Shown: one piece after another, positions 1 through 5,367 of the stretch | Numbering within the stretch: position 1 is the stretch's first letter | Layout: each line of letters starts with the position of its first letter | NCBI GenBank assembly: GCA_902478705.1 | Contig: CABSMB010000081.1 | Coordinates: forward strand, 1 to 6,422 | Origin: an uncultured Collinsella sp. | GTDB taxonomy: Bacteria > Actinomycetota > Coriobacteriia > Coriobacteriales > Coriobacteriaceae | Length of the DNA: 6,422 nt | Direction: 5' to 3' | Made by a program: the position numbers and the translations under genes | The notes under the pieces: model-generated | The model's input: the letters and a program-made list of their open reading frames with translations, nothing else | Databases searched by the model: none | What the model was told of the DNA's origin: nothing

Positions 1-998
1 GCCTTGCGGATCGACCAGTCATTCTCGCCGATGCCGGCGGTAAAGGTGATGGTATCCACGCCCGCCATAGAAGCAATCATGGAACCGGCCTGCTGCATGG
101 CCTTGTAGGCGAACATATCGAAGGCGAGCAGGCAGCGCTCGTCACCCTCGGAGGCGCGCGTACGGATGTCGCGGGCGTCGTTGGAGATGCCCGAGATAGC
201 AAGCAGACCGGATTGCTTGTTCATCATGTCATCGACTTCCTGGTAGCTGTAGCCGCCCTCGCGCTGAAGATAGCACACGGTGGCCGGGTCGATGGAACCA
301 CAACGGGTGCCCATCATCAGGCCGTCGAGCGGCGTGAGGCCCATCGTGGTGTCGCGGCACACACCGTCCTCGATGGCGGCAAGCGAGGCTCCGTTGCCCA
401 GATGGCACGAAAGCAGGCGATGGCAGCGCGAGCCCAGGATCTCCTTGGCCATCATCCACTCGTAACGGTGGCTCGTACCGTGCGCGCCGTACTTGCGCAC
501 GTGATACTTATCGCACACGTCCTTGGGCAGGGCGTAGGTGTAGGCGACCTCGGGCATGGTCATGTGGAACGAGGTGTCGAAGACGGCCACATTGGGCAGC
601 TCCGGATACTTCTCGCGGCAGTATTCGATTGCCGCGGCCTCGCCGTAATTGTGCAGCGGGGCAAGCGGGGCCACCTCAAGGATCTTAGCCATGACCTCAT
701 CGTCGACGACCGCGGAATCATCGAAGTGCCAGCCGCCCTGAACGATACGGTGGCCGATGCCATCGATCGTAAAGTCGGTCTTCTCGAGCTCCTCGAGCAC
801 GCGCGCAATGGCGCAGCGATGATCGGGAAAAGGAATCTCCTCGGTCTGCTTGGCACCACCGTTCTCGGAGTGGCCAAAGACGCCCATCTCCGAGCCGATA
901 CGCTCACAGTTACCCTTGGCGAAAACCTCGCGGGTATCGGTATCCAAGAGCTGATATTTAAGGCTTGAGCTGCCGGCGTTGACAACAAGTACGTTCAT
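1..998 (-). CDS. ackA: Acetate kinase, copy 1 (C-terminus beyond window)
   Basis: Acetate kinase (acetyl phosphate + ADP to acetate + ATP), a cytoplasmic enzyme of the ASKHA fold that provides substrate-level ATP in fermentation, normally paired with phosphotransacetylase. The visible 332 residues start MNVLVVNAGSSSLKYQ, the family N-terminal phosphate-binding motif (Asn7, Ser10, Ser12, Lys14). Further family motifs are GHRIV (Arg84), APLHN (His116), FDTSFH (Asp141), GAHGTSH (His173, His177), CHLGNG (His199, Asn202), MGTRCGSIDPA (Arg232), SNDARD (Arg276) and FTAGIGEN near 319-326. About 65 C-terminal residues, including the IPTNEE segment, lie outside the window. The ATG at 996-998 is preceded by AAGGAG at 1003-1008. 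One oddity is QGGW at 87-90 instead of the usual HGGE. It follows a paralog (1163-2341) in the same direction after a 164-bp gap with its own leader. No stop or frameshift is seen. The family call is secure; acetate rather than propionate as substrate is the default assumption. Confidence 0.95.
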   Translation of the reverse strand, partial: MNVLVVNAGSSSLKYQLLDTDTREVFAKGNCERIGSEMGVFGHSENGGAKQTEEIPFPDHRCAIARVLEELEKTDFTIDGIGHRIVQGGWHFDDSAVVDDEVMAKILEVAPLAPLHNYGEAAAIEYCREKYPELPNVAVFDTSFHMTMPEVAYTYALPKDVCDKYHVRKYGAHGTSHRYEWMMAKEILGSRCHRLLSCHLGNGASLAAIEDGVCRDTTMGLTPLDGLMMGTRCGSIDPATVCYLQREGGYSYQEVDDMMNKQSGLLAISGISNDARDIRTRASEGDERCLLAFDMFAYKAMQQAGSMIASMAGVDTITFTAGIGENDWSIRK

Positions 999-1018
999 GA
1001 GACTCCTTCGTGATTACA

Positions 1019-1050
1019 GTACGGTCGACAAACCTATAAGGCGGCCGTAC
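1019..1050. promoter_or_regulatory. Inverted repeat in the leader of ackA copy 1
   Basis: Arms GTACGGTCG (1019-1027) and CGGCCGTAC (1042-1050) are complementary at 8 of 9 positions, with a 14-nt centre containing CCTATAAGG. It lies between the AT-rich stretch 1051-1090 and the ribosome binding site at 1003-1008, so it would be either an operator near the promoter or a hairpin in the 5' leader. I could not place a convincing -35/-10 pair in the AT-rich stretch, so which of the two applies is open. Confidence 0.4.
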
Positions 1051-1091
1051 CTTTAATAAGAAGTTATCAGAATTCAATAAATATCTATTAA

Positions 1092-1109
1092 GCTCTTCGC
1101 CCAAAGAGC
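1092..1109 (-). other. Small hairpin between the two ackA genes
   Basis: GCTCTT (1092-1097) and AAGAGC (1104-1109) form a perfect 6-bp stem with a 6-nt loop. Read on the minus strand it follows the terminator-like hairpin at 1112-1148 and is followed by AT-rich DNA (TTAATAGATATTTATT). It could be a second terminator element or the start of the ackA copy 1 leader. The function is unproven. Confidence 0.3.
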
Positions 1110-1111
1110 AT

Positions 1112-1148
1112 AAAAGGGGGCTGAACGGCACAAGGCCATCCAGTCCCC
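1112..1148 (-). terminator. Probable intrinsic terminator after ackA copy 2
   Basis: On the minus strand, 14 nt past the ackA copy 2 stop codon, GGGG-A-CTG pairs with CAG-CCCC (one bulged A). The inner segment GATGGC/GCCGTT continues the stem through G:U and A:U pairs to a CTTGT loop. It is followed by CTTTTATG, a short T run. The stem is strong but four T's is modest, so read-through into ackA copy 1 is possible. Confidence 0.55.
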
Positions 1149-1162
1149 TCCCCTTGCATCAA

Positions 1163-2341
1163 TTACTTGCCGCTGACGATGCGCTCGACGTCGGAGGCGA
1201 TCATGAACTCCTCATCCGTAGGGATGACGAAGATCTTGACCTTGGAATCCTTGGCGGACAGGCACCAAGCGCCGTCGCCACGCAGGGCGTTGCGGGCATG
1301 GTCCATCTTGACGCCCATAAAGGCCAGACGGTCGGCCACGCCAGCGCGGACAGCCGGAGCGTGCTCGCCGATACCGGCGGTAAAGACCAGGGTGTCCATG
1401 CCGCACATAGAGGTAGCCATCTCGGCGGCCTTGGCGGCAATCTTGTAGACGAACATATCGAAGGCGAGCTGGGCCTCGGGGTCGCCGGCAGCGGCGAGCT
1501 CCTCAACGTTGCGGCAGTCGTTGGTCTTGCCGCCGGTCACAGCCAAAAGGCCGGACTTCTTGTTCATCATCTCGTCGACCTCGTCGAAGGTGTAGCCGCC
1601 CTCGCGCTGCAGGTAGCACACGGTAGCAGGGTCGATGGAGCCGCAGCGGGTGCCCATCATGACACCGTCGAGCGGGGTCAGGCCCATGGTGGTGTCCATG
1701 CACTTGCCGTCCTCGATGGCGCACAGGGAAGCGCCGGAACCGATGTGGCACACGACGACCTTGCGAGCCTCGCCGTTGGTCATCTCGGCAACCTTCTTGG
1801 AGATGTAACGGTAGCTGGTGCCGTGGGCGCCGTACTTACGGATATGCAGCTTGTCGCAGACGTCCTTGGGCAGGGCGTAGGTCTTGGCGACCTCGGGCAT
1901 ATTGAAGTGGAAAGCGGTGTCATAGACCGTGACGTTGGGCAGGTCGGGATACTGCTCGAGGCAGTACTCGATAACGTTGGCCTCGGGGTTGTTGTGCAGC
2001 GGGGCGAGCGGAGCGACCTCGCGGATCTTGGCAAGGACGTCCTCGTCAACGAGAGAGGAATCACCAAAGTACCAGCCGCCCTGAACGATACGGTGGCCGA
2101 TGCCCTCGATCTTGACGCCGTTGGCCTCGAGGTCCTTCAGGACGACCTCGATGGCGACCTTGTGGTCGGGGAACTCGATGTTCTCGGTCACCTTCTTGGA
2201 ACCGTTGGCAGCGTGGGTGAAGGTACCGCCGGTAAAGCAGACGCGCTCGCAGGAGCCCTTTGCGGACACCTTGTGGGACTTGGTATCGATGACCTGATAC
2301 TTAAGGGTCGAAGATCCTGCGTTGACGACCAGAACGTTCAT
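1163..2341 (-). CDS. ackA: Acetate kinase family protein, copy 2 (divergent paralog)
   Basis: Full-length acetate kinase family protein of 392 residues (the family is usually about 400), cytoplasmic, predicted to interconvert acetyl phosphate/ADP and acetate/ATP. Visible motifs: VNAGSSTLKY (Asn7, Ser10, Lys14), GHRIV (Arg84), APLHN (His116), YDTAFH (Asp141), GAHGTS (His173), MGTRCGSIDPA (Arg232), TNDCRN (Arg277), FTAGIGE (320-326) and IPTDEE (374-378). It departs from the family at several conserved places: CHIGSG has Ser202 where the family has Asn (Asn211 in Methanosarcina thermophila numbering), Tyr177 replaces the His after HGTS, and QGGW (87-90) replaces HGGE. By hand count it is about 63% identical to copy 1 over 332 residues, with a one-residue insertion near 271. 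The ATG at 2339-2341 is preceded by GGGAG at 2346-2350; the stop is TAA. The frame is open throughout, which suggests a working gene. It may be acetate kinase, a kinase for another short acyl group, or an altered-activity paralog. Confidence 0.93.
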   Translation of the reverse strand: MNVLVVNAGSSTLKYQVIDTKSHKVSAKGSCERVCFTGGTFTHAANGSKKVTENIEFPDHKVAIEVVLKDLEANGVKIEGIGHRIVQGGWYFGDSSLVDEDVLAKIREVAPLAPLHNNPEANVIEYCLEQYPDLPNVTVYDTAFHFNMPEVAKTYALPKDVCDKLHIRKYGAHGTSYRYISKKVAEMTNGEARKVVVCHIGSGASLCAIEDGKCMDTTMGLTPLDGVMMGTRCGSIDPATVCYLQREGGYTFDEVDEMMNKKSGLLAVTGGKTNDCRNVEELAAAGDPEAQLAFDMFVYKIAAKAAEMATSMCGMDTLVFTAGIGEHAPAVRAGVADRLAFMGVKMDHARNALRGDGAWCLSAKDSKVKIFVIPTDEEFMIASDVERIVSGK

Positions 2342-2345
2342 GTGT

Positions 2346-2385
2346 CTCCCTACTAACAGGCGGTGTGGCGCCGCCAGGTTACATA
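2346..2385 (-). promoter_or_regulatory. Leader and weak promoter candidate of ackA copy 2
   Basis: Read on the minus strand: TATGTA (2380-2385) as a possible -10 without a good -35, then a GC hairpin GGCGG/CCGCC (2359-2363 with 2371-2375, 7-nt loop), then the ribosome binding site GGGAG (2346-2350). The hairpin ends 8 nt before the ribosome binding site and might affect translation. The promoter call is weak. Confidence 0.25.
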
Positions 2386-2394
2386 CGCTTCAAT

Positions 2395-2428
2395 AATAAA
2401 CCCAAACGCCCTCGCGCTCGGGTTTATT
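2395..2428 (-). terminator. Hairpin terminator after the MFS gene
   Basis: Perfect 9-bp arms AATAAACCC (2395-2403) and GGGTTTATT (2420-2428). Inside them, a further partly wobble-paired stem surrounds a GC-rich loop. It lies 33 bp downstream of the MFS stop codon in the minus direction. Nearly symmetrical A/T flanks mean it could act in both directions, but there is no transcript on the plus strand to stop. It separates the transporter transcript from ackA copy 2. Confidence 0.65.
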
Positions 2429-2461
2429 GCGTTGATATATAAGTTATCGGTGCCCAAATAC

Positions 2462-3622
2462 TCACGGCCTTTGACTTGTAAGACGAAATAGCGCAGGGAT
2501 ATACACCAGGGCAGAAATCCCGAGCGCAACAAGCAATACGACTCGAATGCCCGCAACGCTACTCAACACAGCGTTGAGCAGATAGAAAAGGATGGCACCA
2601 ACCGCCACCATCTGGCTTTGAACCGAAATCAGCGAACAGCGCATCGATGAATCGGCAGCATTTTGGAAAACCGAGTATTTGATTGGGGCAAACAACGAGT
2701 ACGCAACCGTCTGCAGCACATAGAACACGGGCAGCAAATTAGCCGGAGTAAGGGGGATCAAAAACAAAGCTGTCAATGCTAAGCGAATGATGCCGCAAAT
2801 ACGCGCAAAACAGCCCTTGTCGACACGAGCAATCACACTGGGCACGATAAACCCTATGGAGGCGGAGGCAAGGAGCTGGATCGCAATGGTCACGCCCGAA
2901 GCGACGGCATTCATTCCGCGACCCGCAAGCAGCAGCGAGAAAAAGTCTTCCAGGGCGACAAAAGCAAATGCCTGAGAACAGTCCATGATGAACGCCGAAC
3001 GAAGAATGCCATTACACGCAATAGCGGCACCGATCATCTTCGGGCTAATTCCACGTTCAGGTGTCGCCGCAGTGCCCCCTCTTCGCATCTCAGGAATGCA
3101 GACAACAACAACCAACGTCAACACCATTGCGATGATATCTGCCGAAAGACCAATGAGATATGCACCGACAGACGAAATGAAACCGCCCACGCAAGCGGAG
3201 AGGGCATAAGAGGCATAGAAAACAAGTCGCTCAACGACATTAAGTCTTACGAGCTGGTCCTGAGAGACGCTGTCAATGTAAATCGCTTCGATGGATCCGC
3301 TCACACATGCAACGGCAAAACCCTTGAGAGCAAACGCACCGATTAAAAGCAGAGGAGATCGGACGATGAGCAGGGCGGCGTAGTACCCAAGCATTCCCAC
3401 AATGCCAACGAGGCCGCTTGTCTTTCGTCCAAACCTATCAGCAATATAGCCAGTGGGAACTTCTAGGATGAACTTGCTCACTTGGTATGCAATCATCATG
3501 CTAGAAATCGCTACCATCGAAAGCCCGACGAACTCAAGGTAGACAGTTAGAAAATACAAGATGGTGCTGAAGTTCGACAGAAAAACGAATGTCATATAAA
3601 GCAAAACCGTACGGTTTTTCAT
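2462..3622 (-). CDS. MFS family transporter, 12 TM segments, substrate unknown
   Basis: Major facilitator superfamily secondary transporter of the cytoplasmic membrane, 386 residues, of usual length for a 12-helix member. Hydrophobic stretches cover nearly the whole chain. After helix 2 comes motif A, GYIADRFGRK (58-67), the loop signature of the superfamily. SGSIEAIYIDS (108-118) in the helix 4-5 region recalls a motif (SGSxEAxxxDS) common in an efflux-like MFS group. A charged loop at about 179-197 (EMRRGG...PERGISPK) divides the N and C halves. I chose the ATG at 3620-3622 because GGAGG lies 7 nt ahead of it; an upstream in-frame TTG would add 8 residues but has no such site. It lies 119 bp downstream of a LysR-type regulator in the same direction, so regulation by that protein is plausible. 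Base composition is low in GC compared with the ackA and xse genes (27 G/C of 60 in 2761-2820). Drug or metabolite export is a guess from the family only. Confidence 0.85.
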   Translation of the reverse strand: MKNRTVLLYMTFVFLSNFSTILYFLTVYLEFVGLSMVAISSMMIAYQVSKFILEVPTGYIADRFGRKTSGLVGIVGMLGYYAALLIVRSPLLLIGAFALKGFAVACVSGSIEAIYIDSVSQDQLVRLNVVERLVFYASYALSACVGGFISSVGAYLIGLSADIIAMVLTLVVVVCIPEMRRGGTAATPERGISPKMIGAAIACNGILRSAFIMDCSQAFAFVALEDFFSLLLAGRGMNAVASGVTIAIQLLASASIGFIVPSVIARVDKGCFARICGIIRLALTALFLIPLTPANLLPVFYVLQTVAYSLFAPIKYSVFQNAADSSMRCSLISVQSQMVAVGAILFYLLNAVLSSVAGIRVVLLVALGISALVYIPALFRLTSQRP

Positions 3623-3629
3623 GCTCCGC

Positions 3630-3634
3630 CCTCC
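3630..3634 (-). promoter_or_regulatory. Ribosome binding site deciding the MFS start
   Basis: GGAGG read on the minus strand, 7 nt before the ATG at 3620-3622. It supports this ATG over the TTG at 3644-3646 in the same frame. Confidence 0.8.
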
Positions 3635-3680
3635 AAGAGCCAGCAATCTAAATCGGATTCTTGGAAAAGCATGAGGGCAA

Positions 3681-3691
3681 AGCTGTCAGCT
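3681..3691. promoter_or_regulatory. Short perfect palindrome upstream of the MFS gene
   Basis: AGCTG-T-CAGCT, two 5-nt arms around one base, 59 bp upstream of the MFS start codon and within the lysR-MFS gap. It is a possible operator half-site or chance; palindromes this short are common. Confidence 0.25.
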
Positions 3692-3704
3692 ATGTGTTAC
3701 AAGG

Positions 3705-3723
3705 CGTCAATAATCACTTGACG
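3705..3723. promoter_or_regulatory. Inverted repeat CGTCAA-N7-TTGACG between lysR and MFS
   Basis: Perfect 6-bp arms CGTCAA (3705-3710) and TTGACG (3718-3723) around an AT-rich 7-nt centre. It starts 19 nt past the lysR stop codon and lies about 83-101 bp before the MFS start. The position suits a regulator binding site for the transporter promoter. The spacing is T-N13-A rather than the classical LysR T-N11-A. As RNA it could also be a weak hairpin at the end of the lysR transcript, but no T run follows. Confidence 0.35.
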
Positions 3724-3741
3724 TCTCGAAGCCAATTAATC

Positions 3742-4632
3742 TCACGAAGCAAGATGACGCAATAGGTGCAGAAAAACCGTCTGGTGTCGATCAGTCCAGG
3801 AATTTTGCCGATAGCAAAAGTAGATAGGCAAGGTTACATCACGCGAGCCTTCAATGGAGCACTCACTCACTTCTGATCCATCCGACGCAAGAGAGGACCC
3901 AGACAAACTCAATATCAATCCCCCGGCTTGAAGAAACTCGGTCTGAGCCCTGCTTCCGTATTCAACATCACGGAAGCGAAAATTGACGAGCTGGGCTTCA
4001 GGGCATTGATTGATTGCATTGAGACAGGGTGACAAATTAATGGGAACAGCGAGCCTGCCGCCCAGTAACTCGCGAATGGTCATGGCGCCCACAGATAGAT
4101 GACCCGCTGGGCATGAAAGAACCTTGAGCTCCTTTTCACCCAAATATTTTGAAGAAAGAACGCTATCCCGTGGTTCCTCGAACGAGATAGCCGCGTCCGA
4201 AATTCCAAGTATAAGTGATTCAAAGCATGTTGCCGTTGGCTGATGCCACACATCAAGATGAATCTGAGGGTGCGAGCGTTCAAACGAGTCATACCAGTTT
4301 TCGGCAAAAAGACGCCCCCGCCCATGAAGGCAGGGGGCGTAAAGACGGAAGTGGCCGTCGGGCGAGACGCCGTCGTCCCTCGATTGGGCGTACTTTTTGA
4401 GATCGTCGACTTGTGCCAGGATCACGCGTGCACGACGCACAAATTCTCTGCCCGCCGGAGACAAAACAGCCTCCCCCGCCGATCGGTCGAGCAAAACAAT
4501 CTGATACTCAGATTCCAACTTTTTGATTGCCGACGAAACGGCCTGCGGACTCACATGAACCGCGCGAGCTGCTTTGCGCACGCCGCCATGGTTCGCTACC
4601 GCTTGAAGGTATTCGAGTTGAGAAAGCTGCAT
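3742..4632 (-). CDS. LysR-type transcriptional regulator
   Basis: LysR family DNA-binding regulator of 296 residues, the usual size. Residues 1-60 are the N-terminal winged helix-turn-helix: LEYLQAVANHGGVRKAARAVHVSPQAVSSAIKKLE, then LLDRS and LSPAGREF. A linker helix (about 61-88) leads to the effector-binding domain (about 93-296), which begins GHFRLYAP rather than the more usual G-L-x-I-G form. The ATG at 4630-4632 has GGAG 6 nt ahead. The gene starts 41 bp after the HIT gene stop, with no clear terminator or promoter in the gap, so it may be co-transcribed with hit. Its reading direction is the same as that of the downstream MFS gene, not divergent as is typical for LysR-target pairs. GC is lower than in the xse genes (29 of 60 in 4141-4200). 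The ligand and targets are unknown; the neighbouring transporter is the natural candidate. Confidence 0.9.
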   Translation of the reverse strand: MQLSQLEYLQAVANHGGVRKAARAVHVSPQAVSSAIKKLESEYQIVLLDRSAGEAVLSPAGREFVRRARVILAQVDDLKKYAQSRDDGVSPDGHFRLYAPCLHGRGRLFAENWYDSFERSHPQIHLDVWHQPTATCFESLILGISDAAISFEEPRDSVLSSKYLGEKELKVLSCPAGHLSVGAMTIRELLGGRLAVPINLSPCLNAINQCPEAQLVNFRFRDVEYGSRAQTEFLQAGGLILSLSGSSLASDGSEVSECSIEGSRDVTLPIYFCYRQNSWTDRHQTVFLHLLRHLAS

Positions 4633-4673
4633 AGGTTACTCCAAAGGCAGCCAAGTCGACGGGCTACGCGCCC

Positions 4674-5009
4674 TCAGATGAGGTTCTCGCCCAGGTTCTT
4701 GCCGCCGAGGATGTGCATGTGGAAGTGCATGACGGTCTGACCGGCATTGACGCCCTTGTTGGAAATGACGCGGAAACCGTCCTCTAGGCCCTTGGCCTTG
4801 GCGACCTCCTGGATGGCGTGAGCCATGGCGCCCATGGTCTCGGCAGGCACGTTGTCGGCGATGTCGCTGTAGTGCTTCTTGGGGATCACGAGCGTGTGGA
4901 CCGGCGCCTGGGGGTTGAGGTCGTCGAATGCGATGACTTGGTCGTCCTCATAGACAACGGTCGAGGGGATCTCGTGGTTGGCGATTTTGCAGAAGATGCA
5001 ATCACACAT
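4674..5009 (-). CDS. HIT family (HinT-like) hydrolase
   Basis: Histidine triad protein of 111 residues, close to the usual 110-120 for bacterial HinT-type members, cytoplasmic and normally a homodimer. Members hydrolyse nucleoside phosphoramidates such as adenosine 5'-phosphoramidate. The triad is HFHMH at 95-99 followed by ILGG; by comparison with human HINT1 the middle His97 is the nucleophile. The N-terminus CDCIFCKI carries Cys4-x2-Cys7, which with His46 (KKHY) and a later His probably binds zinc, as in several bacterial members. DLNPQAPVHTLVIPKKH is the conserved strand region. The ATG at 5007-5009 was chosen over an upstream in-frame GTG (5025-5027) because AAGGA lies 7 nt ahead of it and the protein then starts directly with the Cys-rich motif. 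It lies 49 bp downstream of xseB and 41 bp upstream of lysR. The exact substrate in the cell is not known. Confidence 0.92.
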   Translation of the reverse strand: MCDCIFCKIANHEIPSTVVYEDDQVIAFDDLNPQAPVHTLVIPKKHYSDIADNVPAETMGAMAHAIQEVAKAKGLEDGFRVISNKGVNAGQTVMHFHMHILGGKNLGENLI

Positions 5010-5016
5010 GGTTGGT

Positions 5017-5021
5017 TCCTT
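5017..5021 (-). promoter_or_regulatory. Ribosome binding site deciding the HIT start
   Basis: AAGGA read on the minus strand, 7 nt before the ATG at 5007-5009. It favours this start over the GTG at 5025-5027, which has no comparable site. Confidence 0.7.
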
Positions 5022-5028
5022 TCTCACA

Positions 5029-5051
5029 GACCAAGGTAATTATATTTGGTC
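5029..5051 (-). promoter_or_regulatory. Inverted repeat around a TATAAT box, upstream of HIT gene
   Basis: Perfect 6-bp arms GACCAA (5029-5034) and TTGGTC (5046-5051) around an 11-nt AT-rich centre. On the minus strand the centre contains an exact TATAAT (5039-5044). If this is a -10 box, transcription would start about 20-25 nt before the HIT start codon and would serve hit and perhaps lysR. A good -35 is not visible: TCGTTC lies at a 17-nt spacing. The repeat covering the -10 is a typical place for a repressor. Confidence 0.45.
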
Positions 5052-5058
5052 GAGATGG

Positions 5059-5325
5059 TTAGAACGAGAGGTTGTCGTCGGTGTTGGCGGCCTCGCCGTC
5101 GGCGAGCACGTCGTTGCCGTCGACGTCCTTAAGGAGCACCGAGACCTTCTGCTCGGCATCGGACAGGCGGGTGCGCAGGCTCTTGAGGAGCTCAACGCCG
5201 CGGGTGTAGCTCTCGAGCGACTCCTCGAGCTCCATATCACCCGACTCCAAGCTGCGGATGATGAGTTCCAGCTCCTGCGAGGCCTGCTTGTACGTAAGCT
5301 GCTCGACCGGGGTCTTCTCTGCCAT
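5059..5325 (-). CDS. xseB: Exodeoxyribonuclease VII small subunit
   Basis: Small subunit of exonuclease VII, 88 residues (about 80 in E. coli). It binds the large subunit in several copies to form the enzyme that degrades single-stranded DNA from both ends to short oligonucleotides, used in repair and recombination. The family core is clear: LTYKQASQELELIIRSLESGD (10-30), MELEESLESYTRGVELL (31-47) and LSDAEQKVSVLL (54-65), predicted as two long helices. The C-terminal tail after about residue 66 is acidic and probably disordered. The ATG at 5323-5325 is preceded by AGGA at 7 nt. It begins 42 bp after the xseA stop codon, the usual gene order, so the two subunits are probably co-expressed. Confidence 0.95.
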   Translation of the reverse strand: MAEKTPVEQLTYKQASQELELIIRSLESGDMELEESLESYTRGVELLKSLRTRLSDAEQKVSVLLKDVDGNDVLADGEAANTDDNLSF

Positions 5326-5367
5326 ATCTATTTCCTTTCCTAAAGGTTTATCGCTATGAAACGCGGC

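Noticed and set aside
213..968. Open frame of 251 codons on the plus strand opposite ackA copy 1
   Set aside because: It has the same antisense shadow character as the frame opposite copy 2, and even shares similar residues with it because the two ackA genes are paralogs.
1..2341. One acetate kinase gene duplicated by an assembly error
   Set aside because: The two copies differ at over a third of aligned residues and have different leaders, so they are true paralogs.
1154..2356. Open frame of 400 codons on the plus strand opposite ackA copy 2
   Set aside because: It mirrors the whole of ackA copy 2. Its translation is a low-complexity run of Ala, Val, Gly, Leu, Asp and His, as expected opposite a GC-rich, codon-biased gene, and it shows no family motif. 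ackA matches a known family along its full length.
3623..3646. Eight-residue longer N-terminus for the MFS protein from a TTG codon
   Set aside because: The GGAGG ribosome binding site lies inside this stretch at the right distance for the ATG at 3620-3622.
4661..4673. GGGC/GCCC hairpin after hit as an intrinsic terminator
   Set aside because: The stem is only 4 bp and no T run follows on the minus strand.
5010..5027. Six-residue longer N-terminus for the HIT protein from a GTG codon
   Set aside because: AAGGA sits at 7 nt from the internal ATG, and family members usually begin directly before the Cys-x2-Cys motif.
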